A stretch of DNA of 64,000 bases, taken from Opitutaceae bacterium EW11 (GTDB lineage: Bacteria; Verrucomicrobiota; Verrucomicrobiia; Opitutales; Opitutaceae). Made by a program: the position numbers and the translations under genes. Positions 55,836 through 64,000 of this stretch are shown piece after piece. The stretch spans positions 62,001 through 126,000 of the forward strand of contig QAYY01000013.1 in assembly GCA_003054665.1 (NCBI GenBank), given 5' to 3'. The stretch's first letter is position 1; the number at the start of each line of letters is the position of its first letter. The notes under the pieces were generated by a model. It saw only the letters and a list, made by a program, of their open reading frames with translations, ran no database searches and was not told where the DNA came from.

Positions 55836-56352
55836 TCCGCGGGCGGCGGACGGTCTGCCGCCCGGGCAAGCCGAGCGCCGGCGTTTTCTCACCTGGCTCT
55901 CGGTCGGACTCGGGGGCGTTTGCGCCGCGCTCGTCGGGATTCCAGTCGTAGGCTTTGTCCTTGCGCCGCTGCTTCGAAAACCGGCCGGCCAGTGGCGCAC
56001 CGTGGGCAAGGCGGCGGACTTCGCGATCGGAAAAACGGTCAACGTCGTTTTTGAGGATCCGTCGCCGTTGCCTTGGGCCGGTGTGACGGCCCGAGCGGCC
56101 GCCTGGGTGAGGCGCGAATCGGACGAACGCTTTATCGCATTCTCGGTTCACTGCACCCATCTCGGCTGCCCTGTCCGATGGATGCATGACGCCAACCTGT
56201 TCCTGTGCCCATGTCACGGAGGTGTCTATTATCAGGACGGCACCGTTGCGGCGGGTCCTCCGCCTCGCCCGCTGTTCCGCTACGACGTGCGGGTGATGAA
56301 TGGCGAAGTGCAGGTGAAGGCCGACGCCATCCCGATCACGACCGCGCTCTGA
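55807..56352 (+). CDS. qcrA: Rieske iron-sulfur protein of the quinol-cytochrome c reductase
   Basis: ATG at 55,807 (181 aa), overlapping the preceding gene by 29 nt. A Tat-like ERRRFLTWL motif precedes the membrane anchor (28-55). The 2Fe-2S ligands are complete: C116-T-H118-L-G-C121 and C134-P-C136-H137. The Cys121/Cys136 pair should form the stabilising disulfide. It passes electrons from menaquinol to the cytochrome c domain encoded next. Confidence 0.93.
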   Translation: MKESSTNSIDPRAADGLPPGQAERRRFLTWLSVGLGGVCAALVGIPVVGFVLAPLLRKPAGQWRTVGKAADFAIGKTVNVVFEDPSPLPWAGVTARAAAWVRRESDERFIAFSVHCTHLGCPVRWMHDANLFLCPCHGGVYYQDGTVAAGPPPRPLFRYDVRVMNGEVQVKADAIPITTAL

Positions 56353-56376
56353 ACCCAGGAGACCCAACTGGTCCGC

Positions 56377-57801
56377 ATGAAACGTTTTTTCCAAAACACC
56401 TGGGGCTGGCTCGACGACCGGCTTGGCCTGAGCGACATGCTTGGACCTTCGCTCAAACACCTCGTGCCCCGGGATGCCAAGTGGTGGTACGTGTTTGGGA
56501 GTGCGACGCTGGTCGCGTTTATCGTGCAGGTGATCACCGGCGTCGCTCTGGCGTTCTCCTACGTGCCCTCGTCGTCGCAGGCGTACGACACTCTGAAGTT
56601 CATCACGGACGAGGCGCCGCTGGGGCATTTTCTCCGCGGACTGCACTACTACGGCGCCTCGGCGATGGTGCTCATGGTTGGCGCGCACATGGCGCAGACC
56701 TTTCTCTTCGGAGCCTACAAGTATCCGCGGGAGATGAACTGGTCCACCGGCGTGCTCCTCCTCGCGTTCACGCTGGTGATGGGATTCACCGGGCAGTTGC
56801 TTCGTTGGGATCAGACGGCTGCATGGTCTGTCGTGGTGGCGGCGGAGCAGGCCGGGCGCATCCCGTACATCGGGGGATGGCTGGCCAGCTTCATTCTTGG
56901 CGGGACGACGATCGGCGGAGCGACCCTGAGCCGTTTCTTCGCGATTCACGTTTTCCTCATTCCGGCGTTTATCTTCGGTTTCGTTTTTCTGCACCTCTGG
57001 CTGGTGCTGCGGCACGGCATCTCTGATCCGCCGAAGCCGGGAAAGCCGGTCGATCCGAAGACGTACAAGAAGGAGTACCACGAGGAACTGCACCGCACGG
57101 GAGTGCCGTTCTGGCCCGACGGCGCCTGGCGCGACATGGTCTTCGGCACGGCGCTGATCATAGGGATCGTGGTGCTTGCGATCGTGTTTGGACCGCCGCC
57201 GATCGAGAATCCTCCGGACCCCAGCATTCTGCAGGCGGACCCACGCCCCGACTGGTATCTGCTTTGGTACTTCGCGGTTCTGGCCCTGATTCCGCCGCAG
57301 ATCGAAGGCTATGTGATGATCCTCGCTCCGGCGCTGATCGGCGTGATCCTTTTCCTTGCCCCGATTCTCGGCAGCAAAGGCGAGCGCCATTGGTCCCGCC
57401 GCCCGTGGAGCATCGCCGTCGTGCTTCTCAGCGTGCTGATGATCGGCTCGCTTTGGATTGCCGGGGCGAAGTCGCCCTGGTCGCCGAATTTCGAAGCTGA
57501 ACCTCTACCTGCGTCGGTCGTCGGCGCGACATCCGGCCCCGTTGCACGCGGCGCACAGGTCTTTCACGACCGAGCATGCATCAACTGCCACCTGATCGAG
57601 AGCCTCGGCGGCAGGCGAGGTCCGGACCTGACCTTCGTAAGCGATCGGCTCACGGAATCGGACATCATCATTCGGATTCTCAACGGAGGAAACAACATGC
57701 CGGCCTTCGGAAACACGCTGAAGCCGCAGGAGATGGAGGATCTCGTCACATTTCTCCAGACGCGCCGAAAAGGAGCGCGGCCGGCGAAGCTCGCCCAGTA
57801 G
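56377..57801 (+). CDS. qcrB: Cytochrome b with C-terminal cytochrome c
   Basis: 474 aa, ATG at 56,377. Residues 1-215 are cytochrome b6-like with paired heme His residues (RGLHYYGASAMVLMVGAHM, FAIHVFLIPAFIFGFVFLHL). Residues 245-365 are the subunit IV-like part, including PDWYLLWYFAVLAL where the PEWY motif is PDWY. The tail holds a c-type heme site C401-I-N-C404-H405 and a distal Met in NNMPAFGNTLKP. The fusion replaces cytochrome c1. With the Rieske gene it forms a bc-type complex next to its oxidase partner. Confidence 0.93.
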   Translation: MKRFFQNTWGWLDDRLGLSDMLGPSLKHLVPRDAKWWYVFGSATLVAFIVQVITGVALAFSYVPSSSQAYDTLKFITDEAPLGHFLRGLHYYGASAMVLMVGAHMAQTFLFGAYKYPREMNWSTGVLLLAFTLVMGFTGQLLRWDQTAAWSVVVAAEQAGRIPYIGGWLASFILGGTTIGGATLSRFFAIHVFLIPAFIFGFVFLHLWLVLRHGISDPPKPGKPVDPKTYKKEYHEELHRTGVPFWPDGAWRDMVFGTALIIGIVVLAIVFGPPPIENPPDPSILQADPRPDWYLLWYFAVLALIPPQIEGYVMILAPALIGVILFLAPILGSKGERHWSRRPWSIAVVLLSVLMIGSLWIAGAKSPWSPNFEAEPLPASVVGATSGPVARGAQVFHDRACINCHLIESLGGRRGPDLTFVSDRLTESDIIIRILNGGNNMPAFGNTLKPQEMEDLVTFLQTRRKGARPAKLAQ

Positions 57802-57836
57802 CGTATCCGGCGGGATCCGACAGCTGCCGATCGAAA

Positions 57837-57865
57837 GCGCGATCCGGACGCAGGCAGGATCGCGC
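57837..57865. terminator. Bidirectional hairpin between cytochrome b and glycosyltransferase genes
   Basis: A 9-bp perfect stem GCGCGATCC / GGATCGCGC (57,837-57,845 and 57,857-57,865) with an 11-nt loop lies in the 80-bp gap between two convergent genes. There is no T-run. Its position and symmetry fit a shared termination structure. Confidence 0.5.
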
Positions 57866-57881
57866 GAACGCCGGAAGAGGT

Positions 57882-59159
57882 CTATTTCGCCGCAGCCGTT
57901 TCCCGAACGCGGCACTCGTCCACGTACCGTTCCAACTCGCCGATTGCCCGCCCGGGCCCGTCTTCCTGTAGCAGGATCGTGCGCACGGCGCGTGCGTTCT
58001 TCGCGAACTCGGCATTGGCTTCCAGGCGCTCGACCGCGCCGTGAAGGGCCTCGGGCCAGCGGTTCTTTGCGATGCGGAAACCGCAGCCGAGTCGCTCGAC
58101 CTCGCGGCCGAAGAACGTTTGGTCTCCGATATGCGGGACCACGATCTGGGGCACACCGGCGTGCAGCGTCGTCGCCGTCGTGCCCGCCCCTCCGTGATGG
58201 ATGACCAGCGAAGCGTGTTGGAACAACGAGTCGTGCGGGACCCGCCCGATCACCTTGATGTGGCCGTCTTCGGAAAGGTCCGGAAACTGCGCCCAGCCTC
58301 GTTGCACGATGATCTTCCGGCCCTTCGGCCACGAGCGGACAAACCGCTCCATCACTTCGCCTGGGTTCTCGTAAACCATGCTGCCGAACGTCACCACCGG
58401 GACTTTTTCTCCGCGGCAGAAGGCGTTCAGTTCGGATTGCATCCGCGGATCGATCGCCGGCTGCCAGCGGCAGTAACCGGTGAAACGGAAGCGCGGATCG
58501 ATCTCGGCGCCGTGCGGGCGCATCAAGCGCTCGGATACGCCGACAAGCACACGATCCGCCGGCTCGGAGAAGAAGTGACGCACCTTCGGCAGTCCCGCGC
58601 GACGCATCTGCGGCCGGATGGCGTTGTTGATCACGCGGTCGACGATCGCGTTGGCTGTCTTCCAGAGCCAGAGGTTCCAGGCGCGCCGCATCTTCTTCGG
58701 CATCCAGTTCGGTGAGGGAATGTTTTCCGGCGGGTAGTCGGGCGAGGGGACCACGTGCGGGGCAAAGGCGAAAGTCGCAAAGGGCACGCCGCGCCGGTCG
58801 GCGATGCTCTTGTTCATCGGAAAAAGGTACGACGACACGAGCAAGTCCGCGGTCTCGAGCGCCGTATCCATCCGGGCGATCATCTCGGGAATGTGCGCCT
58901 TGGCTCCGACGTAGATTTCTCGCAGCTGGTAGATCGGCGACCGGATTTTCTGCAGCCGGCCCATCCAGTAGCTGAGATCCGCCTGCTCCCAATTCGGACA
59001 GAGCGGGCAGAACTCAATTCCCGCTGCCTCGATTTCCGTCTGGTAGTGCGGAATCGTCGCGAATCTCACTTGGTGCCCAGCCTGCTGCATCGCGACGCCG
59101 AGGGCGATGATCGGAAAAATGTCACCGGTGGAACCGTGCGAGGTGAGAATGACGCGCAT
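57882..59159 (-). CDS. GT1-family (UGT/MGT-like) glycosyltransferase
   Basis: The start is taken at the ATG complementary to 59,157-59,159, giving MRVILTSHGSTGDIFPIIAL, the usual opening of the family; 425 aa. The C-terminal donor-binding signature is clear: HHGGAGTTATTLHAGVPQIV, then VPHIGDQTFFGREVE. The N-terminal GSTGD/P-type loop is as in sterol, macrolide and lipid glucosyltransferases. The acceptor is probably a lipid or small molecule. It stands alone between convergent neighbours. Confidence 0.9.
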   Translation of the reverse strand: MRVILTSHGSTGDIFPIIALGVAMQQAGHQVRFATIPHYQTEIEAAGIEFCPLCPNWEQADLSYWMGRLQKIRSPIYQLREIYVGAKAHIPEMIARMDTALETADLLVSSYLFPMNKSIADRRGVPFATFAFAPHVVPSPDYPPENIPSPNWMPKKMRRAWNLWLWKTANAIVDRVINNAIRPQMRRAGLPKVRHFFSEPADRVLVGVSERLMRPHGAEIDPRFRFTGYCRWQPAIDPRMQSELNAFCRGEKVPVVTFGSMVYENPGEVMERFVRSWPKGRKIIVQRGWAQFPDLSEDGHIKVIGRVPHDSLFQHASLVIHHGGAGTTATTLHAGVPQIVVPHIGDQTFFGREVERLGCGFRIAKNRWPEALHGAVERLEANAEFAKNARAVRTILLQEDGPGRAIGELERYVDECRVRETAAAK

Positions 59160-59356
59160 GTTTCGGGGCAGGGTGAACGGAACCAAGGTGCCTCGCGAGC
59201 GATGTTCTGCAACGTTTCGGTGACGCTGGCGGGGCAGGCTGGAGGCTTGGCCCGGAGTTCGGGCAGAACGGACCCAAAGCCGGGGGCACCGTTGCGTCTG
59301 GTGCCGGCGGATACACCTCAGCGCCGGGCGAACGAGAGTCCGAGGCCCGTCGCGAG

Positions 59357-60337
59357 CTAATTCTGAACCGCGCCCTGCTCCTCGAACATACCGAGGTGAC
59401 GGTAACGCTCGTAACGCGAATCGAGCAGCTTTTCCGTCGAGAGTCCGCAGAGTTCGGCGAGGTGTTTCTTGAGCGAAACCGTAAGCGCTCCGGCGGAAGC
59501 GGCCGGATCGTTGTGGGCGCCTCCGAAGGGCTCGGGGATGATCTCGTCGACGATGCCGAATTTGGCGAGCGACTCGGCGCTGATCTTCAGGGCCTCGGCC
59601 GCGAGGGGGGCGGCAGCACGATCTTTCCAAAGGATCGCGGCGCAGCCTTCCGGCGAAATGACGGAGTAATAGCTGTTTTCGAGGATGAGCACGCGGTCGG
59701 TGACACCGATCCCCAGCGCGCCGCCCGAGCCGCCTTCGCCGATGATGATGCCGATCGTTGGAACGCCGAGCAGGGCCATTTCGCGGAGATTGAGTGCGAT
59801 CGCCTCGGAAACGTGGCGCTCTTCGGAGCCGATGCCTGGGAACGCTCCCGGGGTGTCGATGAACGAAAGCACCGGCAGCCCGAACCGCTCCGCCATGCGC
59901 ATCAGTCGCAGCGCCTTTCGGTAACCTTCCGGCTGCGGATAACCGAAATTGCGGGTGATGTTTTCCTTAGCGTCGCGACCTTTCTGCTGGGCGACGATCA
60001 TCACGGACCGCCCCTGGAAAAACGCCGTACCGCCGATCAACGCGCGGTCGTCGTTAAACTGTCGGTCGCCGTGAAGCTCCTGGAAGTCCTCGCAGATCGC
60101 CTTGATGTAATCCAGAGCGTACGGGCGCTTGGGATGCCTGGCTATCTGCACGCGTTGCCAGGGAGACAGGCTGGAGTAGATCTCGCGCTGCGTCGCATCG
60201 AGTTTGCGCTCAATCGCCCGGATCTCGTCGGTCAGATCGAGATTGTGCTCGAGCGAACGCTGCCGCAGTTGATCCAGCTGCGTCGTGAGCTCACGGAGCG
60301 GCTTCTCGAATTCCAGCGTGTACGCGGGTTTTTCCAT
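59357..60337 (-). CDS. accA: Acetyl-CoA carboxylase carboxyltransferase, alpha subunit
   Basis: 326 aa, ATG at 60,337. A typical N-terminal helix (LEFEKPLRELTTQLDQL), then DYIKAICEDFQELHGDR, the crotonase-like core GRDAKENITRNFGYPQPEGY, FIDTPGAFPGIGSEER, and the oxyanion/biotin loop IIGEGGSGGALGIG. With AccD it transfers CO2 from biotin to acetyl-CoA, giving malonyl-CoA for fatty-acid synthesis. No zinc ribbon is expected here (it is in AccD). Confidence 0.97.
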   Translation of the reverse strand: MEKPAYTLEFEKPLRELTTQLDQLRQRSLEHNLDLTDEIRAIERKLDATQREIYSSLSPWQRVQIARHPKRPYALDYIKAICEDFQELHGDRQFNDDRALIGGTAFFQGRSVMIVAQQKGRDAKENITRNFGYPQPEGYRKALRLMRMAERFGLPVLSFIDTPGAFPGIGSEERHVSEAIALNLREMALLGVPTIGIIIGEGGSGGALGIGVTDRVLILENSYYSVISPEGCAAILWKDRAAAPLAAEALKISAESLAKFGIVDEIIPEPFGGAHNDPAASAGALTVSLKKHLAELCGLSTEKLLDSRYERYRHLGMFEEQGAVQN

Positions 60338-60445
60338 TCGGTTGAGGGTAGGTAACCGGCGCTCCGGCTGTCAACGGGCCCGCAAATCCGCTGCCGGTGG
60401 AGAGGCTGATTGCAGTTGTAATATGCGACAGCTCGGTTATCTGCG

Positions 60446-61060
60446 ATGCTCCAGACAGTTATGATCGCCCTGGCAGTGCTTACCGAAGTGATGCGATGGT
60501 GGGACGAGCTCACGCTCGCCAAACAGCTGTTCTACGGCATCGGCCTGATCGCAGGCGCCGTGGCGGTCATCCTGATGATCCTGTCGGTGCTCGGGATGGA
60601 GCACGACGATGTCGTCGACGCGATGGCGGCTGGCGACGCTCACCACGGGACCGGCGGCGGCATCTTTTCCGTCAAGCCACTCACGGGGTTTTTCCTCGGC
60701 TTCGGCTGGATCGGCGGGCTTTCGATGAGCCACGGGGCTTCGCTGCTGGTGGCACTGCTCCTCGCGTTTGCCGCCGGTGGGGCGATGATGGCACTGCTCG
60801 TGTTTATGTTCCGCGCGATTCTTGTCATGCGGAGCGACGGCACGGCGCAAATCGCCGACACAATCGGGGCCGTCGGAACCGTCTACGTCACGCTGCCGCC
60901 GAAACGCGGAGCAGGGGGACAAGTGACGGTGAACTTCAAAGGACGCCAGGAAACGTACGCGGCGCTTCAGGCCGGCGAAGGGGCGATCCCGAGCGGAGAG
61001 AAGGTCAAGGTGGTTGCCACGATCGACACCCGAACGGTGCTCGTGGAGCGCGTCGCCTAA
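60446..61060 (+). CDS. NfeD-like membrane protein, flotillin partner
   Basis: 204 aa from ATG at 60,446; an alternative ATG lies at 60,461. Three membrane regions (about 30-50, 70-90, 95-120) are followed by a beta-barrel/OB-like tail (GAVGTVYVTLPPKRGAGGQV, IPSGEKVKVVATIDTRTVLV), which is the NfeD layout. NfeD-like proteins are commonly encoded beside flotillins and act with them in membrane microdomains. The flotillin gene begins 81 nt downstream. Confidence 0.82.
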   Translation: MLQTVMIALAVLTEVMRWWDELTLAKQLFYGIGLIAGAVAVILMILSVLGMEHDDVVDAMAAGDAHHGTGGGIFSVKPLTGFFLGFGWIGGLSMSHGASLLVALLLAFAAGGAMMALLVFMFRAILVMRSDGTAQIADTIGAVGTVYVTLPPKRGAGGQVTVNFKGRQETYAALQAGEGAIPSGEKVKVVATIDTRTVLVERVA

Positions 61061-61141
61061 TTCTCGCTTCCATTTCCCAAGCACCGCCACCGCCGCGGTG
61101 TCAGGGCGTCATCACGGCGGAAACCCTCGATCCAGCCAACC

Positions 61142-62635
61142 ATGGGCATGCTAGATATCATCTTCGCGGCGCTAATCGTCGTTTTCGTCCTCATCGTGGC
61201 GATGACGCTCATCTCGCGTTATCGCATGTGTCCTCCGGACAAGATCCTGGTGGTATACGGCAAACTCGCGAACGGGCTCTCGTCGAAATGCTATCACGGT
61301 GGTTCGACCTTCGTGATCCCGTTTTTCCAGAGCTACGCGTACCTTGATCTGACGCCGATCAACATCGACATCGAGCTGAAGGGCGCTCTCTCGAGTCAAA
61401 ACATCCGCATCGATGCGCCGGCTTCCTTCACGATCGGCATTTCGACCGAGACGGAGGTGATGCAGAACGCCGCGACGCGTCTGCTGGGCCGTTCGCTCGA
61501 CGAGGTTCAGCAGCTGGCCTCCGAAATCATCATGGGCCAGATGCGCGTGGTGTTTGCCTCGATGACCATCGAGGAGATCAACAACGACCGCGAAAAGCTC
61601 ATCGCCGCGATCACCAAGGGCGTGGAGGTCGAGCTGCACAAAGTGGGCTTGCGGATGATCAACGGAAACATCCGGGACATCAAAGACCAGTCCGGATACA
61701 TCGACGCGCTCGGCAAGGAAGCCGCCGCCAAGGCGATCAACGACGCACAGATCAAAGTCGCTCAGGAAAACCAACGCGGCGCGATCGGCCGGGCCGAGGC
61801 GGAACGCGAACAGGCCATCCGTGTTGCCAACGCCCAAGCCGAAGCCCGCCGCGGCCAGAACACGGCCCAAGCGGTGATCGCGAAGTCCGACGCCGATCTC
61901 GCCTCGGAGCAGGCCGAGGCCAAACGCCGGACCGAGGCTGCGCAGAAGGTCGCCGAAGCGCGTGCCCTGCAGGAGTCGTACAAGGCCCAGCAGGAAGCGG
62001 AAATCGCCCGCGCTGCCCGCGAAAAGGCGGCCCAGCAGGCGGACCAGATCGTGAAGGCTGAGATCGACAAGGAACGCGTCCGCATCGATGCCGAAGCCCG
62101 AGCGGCACAGACGAAGATTCTTCAAGAAGGCCAAGCCGCAGCGTACATCATTCAGAAACAGGCCGAGGCGGACGGCATCCAACGCGTGGCCGAAGGCGAG
62201 GCGAGCGGTATCCGGGCGAAGGTGACGGCTGAAGCCACGGGTATCCAAGCCAAGCTTACCGCGGAAGCCGAAGGCACGCGTGCCTTGCTCGACGCCAAGG
62301 CGCAAGGTTTCGAAAAACTGCTCCGGGTCGCCGACGACACCGCCGGCGCCACCCAGCTGCTCATCGCCGAAAACATCGTCCGCATCGCGGAAATCCAGGC
62401 CGGCGCGATCAAGGGCCTCCAGTTCGAGAAGGTCGTCGTGATGGGCGGCGGCCAGTCTGGTCAGGCCGGGCCCGGGCAATTCGTCCAGGACCTCTACAAA
62501 GGAGTCCTCCCGATCAGCGAGCTTGCGAAGAGCGTGGGGCTGAACCTCCCGGCGTTCCTCGGCACGTCGACTCCGGAGACAACCGACGCCGCCAAAGTCG
62601 CCGCGAACCCGAGTTCTTCGCCGGCCAAAGGCTAA
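61142..62635 (+). CDS. floT: Flotillin-like (SPFH) membrane-scaffold protein
   Basis: 497 aa, ATG at 61,142. An N-terminal membrane helix (LDIIFAALIVVFVLIVAMTL) leads into the SPFH domain (about 30-190; YRMCPPDKILVVYGK, VMQNAATRLLGRSLDEVQQL). A long Ala/Glu/Gln coiled coil (190-400) with EA repeats is followed by VGLNLPAFLG near the C-terminus. Bacterial FloT/YuaG proteins of this layout organise functional membrane microdomains with an NfeD partner, here the gene just upstream. An intrinsic terminator follows. Confidence 0.93.
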   Translation: MGMLDIIFAALIVVFVLIVAMTLISRYRMCPPDKILVVYGKLANGLSSKCYHGGSTFVIPFFQSYAYLDLTPINIDIELKGALSSQNIRIDAPASFTIGISTETEVMQNAATRLLGRSLDEVQQLASEIIMGQMRVVFASMTIEEINNDREKLIAAITKGVEVELHKVGLRMINGNIRDIKDQSGYIDALGKEAAAKAINDAQIKVAQENQRGAIGRAEAEREQAIRVANAQAEARRGQNTAQAVIAKSDADLASEQAEAKRRTEAAQKVAEARALQESYKAQQEAEIARAAREKAAQQADQIVKAEIDKERVRIDAEARAAQTKILQEGQAAAYIIQKQAEADGIQRVAEGEASGIRAKVTAEATGIQAKLTAEAEGTRALLDAKAQGFEKLLRVADDTAGATQLLIAENIVRIAEIQAGAIKGLQFEKVVVMGGGQSGQAGPGQFVQDLYKGVLPISELAKSVGLNLPAFLGTSTPETTDAAKVAANPSSSPAKG

Positions 62636-62666
62636 GGCTCAAAATCGTAGCGGTAGGCTCTCACGA

Positions 62667-62694
62667 GGCCGGCGCTCTGCGGCGCCGGCCTTTT
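62667..62694 (+). terminator. Intrinsic terminator after flotillin gene
   Basis: A 9-bp perfect stem GGCCGGCGC / GCGCCGGCC (62,667-62,675 and 62,682-62,690) with a 6-nt loop, followed by TTTT (62,691-62,694), starting about 30 nt after the stop codon. Confidence 0.92.
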
Positions 62695-62826
62695 CTGCTT
62701 CTCGACTTGGCGTAGCGGCCGAGTCGGGCCGTTGGAGGGTATACGATGGGCTCTGCGCTGTACGTGTCCGCCCACGCAGTGCGGATTGAGCCGAACCAAA
62801 TCCGCTGCCTCAATGCAAAGGCGTCC

Positions 62827-62857
62827 CCAACTACCAACTACCAACTACCAACTACCA
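62827..62857. repeat. CCAACTA 7-bp tandem repeat
   Basis: Four exact copies of CCAACTA (62,827-62,854) plus a partial fifth lie in the gap between the flotillin terminator and the convergent PLP-enzyme gene. It does not code. Such short arrays arise by slippage and can vary in copy number. Confidence 0.9.
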
Positions 62858-62930
62858 CGCGCTCGAAAGAAACCGAGTTGGCATTCAGCCGTGTGTCCCT
62901 CCGGTCGCCTGAATCTGCCCATCGGCGCGG

Positions 62931-64000
62931 TCAGAGCTTCTTCACCGCATATGCCATCGCCTCGGCGATGCGGTCGAGTTGTTCGTCCGTATGCATGGCC
63001 GAGACGGCAGTGCGGATCAGGTCTTTGCCCGGAGGCACGGCGGGGGCGATGGACATGACGGTGAACACGCCTTTTTCCATCAGCGCCTGCCAGAAACGGT
63101 AAACGAGTTCCTTCGAACCCAGAACGATGGGAAGGGCGGGCGTTTCGCTGCCCCACGTATCCAAGCCCAGCTTGTGGAGGATCTCCCGGAACCGCCGCGT
63201 GTTTTTCCAGAGGCGCTCCAGGTGCTCCGGCTCGCTCTGCATGAGTTCGAGCGAGGTGAGGGCGCACGCCGCCTGGCTCGGGCTGAGCGCTGCGCTGAAA
63301 ATCGTCTGCTTCGAATTGGTCCGCAGATACTCGATCACCTCGCGCGTACCGGTGACGTAACCGCCGGTGCTGGCGAGCGACTTCGACATGCTCCCGCAAA
63401 TGATGTCGACCTTGTCGTTGAGTCCGAAGTGATCGACCGTGCCGCGACCTTGGCGGCCGAGCACGCCCATGCCATGAGCGTCATCGAGCACGGTGAAGCA
63501 ACCGTAGTCTTCCGCGACCTGAACCAACTCCGGCAGTCGGGCGATGTGGCCCTCCATCGAATAAACGCCCTCGACCACCAGCATCTTGGGCGCAGAGGCC
63601 GCAACCGAGGCGGCGACTTCGCGGAGATCGAGCGGATTGTTGTGCGAGAAGCGCTCGACGCTCGCCATCGAGAGTCGGATCCCATCCCACAGGCACGAAT
63701 GGATGTTTTTGTCGGCCAGGATGACGTCGCCCTTCTGGGCAAAGGACGCGACACTCGCCAGGCAGGAAAGGTAGCCGGCCGCGTGCACGTGACAGGCTTC
63801 ACGACCGAAAAACGCAGCGAGCTTCTCTTCCAGTTCCAGGTGGTAAGTGCGGGAACCGTTGGACGTGCGCGCGCCGGTTGTACTCGTACCCCAACGCAGC
63901 ATCGCCGCCCGCCCGGCCTCGATCACCTTCGGGTGAAACGAGAAGCCGAGATAGTCGTTGCTGGAGAGCATGATCATGTCGCGCCCGTCGAGGCGGACAC
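62931..64000 (-). CDS. AONS/KBL/SPT-family PLP-dependent acyltransferase, N-terminus cut by window edge
   Basis: The stop is the complement of 62,931-62,933; the frame stays open to the right edge, so some N-terminal residues are missing (the ATG at 63,977 is internal: VRLDGRDMIM precedes it). Motifs are those of the alpha-oxoamine synthase family: LSSNDYLGF, HAAGYLSCLASV, VVEGVYSMEGHIARL, VLDDAHGMGVLG, and the PLP-binding Lys in GSMSKSLASTGGY. The family includes 8-amino-7-oxononanoate synthase, 2-amino-3-ketobutyrate CoA ligase and serine palmitoyltransferase. The sequence seen does not settle which, though no bio genes are nearby. Confidence 0.9.
   Translation of the reverse strand, partial: VRLDGRDMIMLSSNDYLGFSFHPKVIEAGRAAMLRWGTSTTGARTSNGSRTYHLELEEKLAAFFGREACHVHAAGYLSCLASVASFAQKGDVILADKNIHSCLWDGIRLSMASVERFSHNNPLDLREVAASVAASAPKMLVVEGVYSMEGHIARLPELVQVAEDYGCFTVLDDAHGMGVLGRQGRGTVDHFGLNDKVDIICGSMSKSLASTGGYVTGTREVIEYLRTNSKQTIFSAALSPSQAACALTSLELMQSEPEHLERLWKNTRRFREILHKLGLDTWGSETPALPIVLGSKELVYRFWQALMEKGVFTVMSIAPAVPPGKDLIRTAVSAMHTDEQLDRIAEAMAYAVKKL

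Noticed and set aside
61172-62479. 435-codon frame antisense to the flotillin gene
   Set aside because: It is Leu/Gly/Phe-repetitive because it reads the complement of the Ala/Glu coiled coil; it is not a gene.
62827-62857. Tandem repeat considered as a CRISPR or variable-number locus
   Set aside because: The unit is 7 bp with no spacers and about four copies, so it is a simple slippage repeat.

Overview
The window is a 64 kb stretch of a GC-rich bacterial chromosome in two parts. From about 26.45 kb to the right edge it reads as ordinary, densely coding host chromosome. From the left edge to about 26.45 kb it is an integrated genomic island whose genes are mostly unrecognised and whose composition becomes visibly AT-richer between about 8.5 and 24.5 kb. 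The host is most likely a member of the Verrucomicrobiota, perhaps the Opitutales. That is an inference from the style of the proteins (a Rho with a long disordered N-terminus, a caa3 oxidase with fused subunits, a polar-looking coiled-coil protein family), and no rRNA gene is present to prove it.

Island (1 to about 26,448, continuing off the left edge). Its right end is a large serine recombinase gene (24,709-26,409, minus). Immediately beyond it lies a comM/yifB Mg-chelatase-like ATPase gene that stops at residue 327, where the family normally continues for roughly another 180 residues. The missing 3' part is not in the window, so the island is larger than 26.4 kb. Its cargo, left to right: two unrecognised genes; a probable defence cluster (HEPN-domain protein divergent from a nuclease-like gene and a four-repeat 'integrase-repeat' protein); an MbcA/ParS-type regulator with a downstream HExxH metalloprotein and a divergent 90-residue MbcA-like protein; two lipoproteins and an M16 peptidase; and a nine-gene, translationally coupled operon (13,256-24,498). 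The operon encodes a secreted protein, a membrane-anchored alpha/beta hydrolase with a Cys nucleophile, a LolD-like ATPase, an FtsX-type permease, two anchored proteins, a DUF1461-like protein, an O-antigen-ligase-like protein and a YD-repeat protein. I do not recognise this operon as a described system, and it is the main candidate for novelty.

Host chromosome, 27.6-41.9 kb: an HD-domain protein, coaE, a first rho, pilT, yhaM-like exonuclease, isochorismatase-fold hydrolase, ApaH-like phosphatase, hisF, a large predicted carbohydrate-type protein, a second rho with its own intrinsic terminator, and acs. 41.9-48.5 kb: a GH15 glucoamylase-like enzyme, small envelope proteins, a beta-lactamase-fold protein that has lost its catalytic residues, a GT4 glycosyltransferase, a polysaccharide deacetylase, and a tRNA with anticodon CAT. 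48.7-57.8 kb: an ammonium transporter and a respiratory operon. That operon combines a caa3-type cytochrome oxidase (CtaC-cytochrome c, CtaD-CtaE fusion, CtaG, small subunit) with a Rieske/cytochrome b complex whose cytochrome b carries a C-terminal cytochrome c. 57.8-64 kb: a GT1-family glycosyltransferase, accA, an NfeD-flotillin pair, and an AONS/KBL-family PLP enzyme cut by the right edge.
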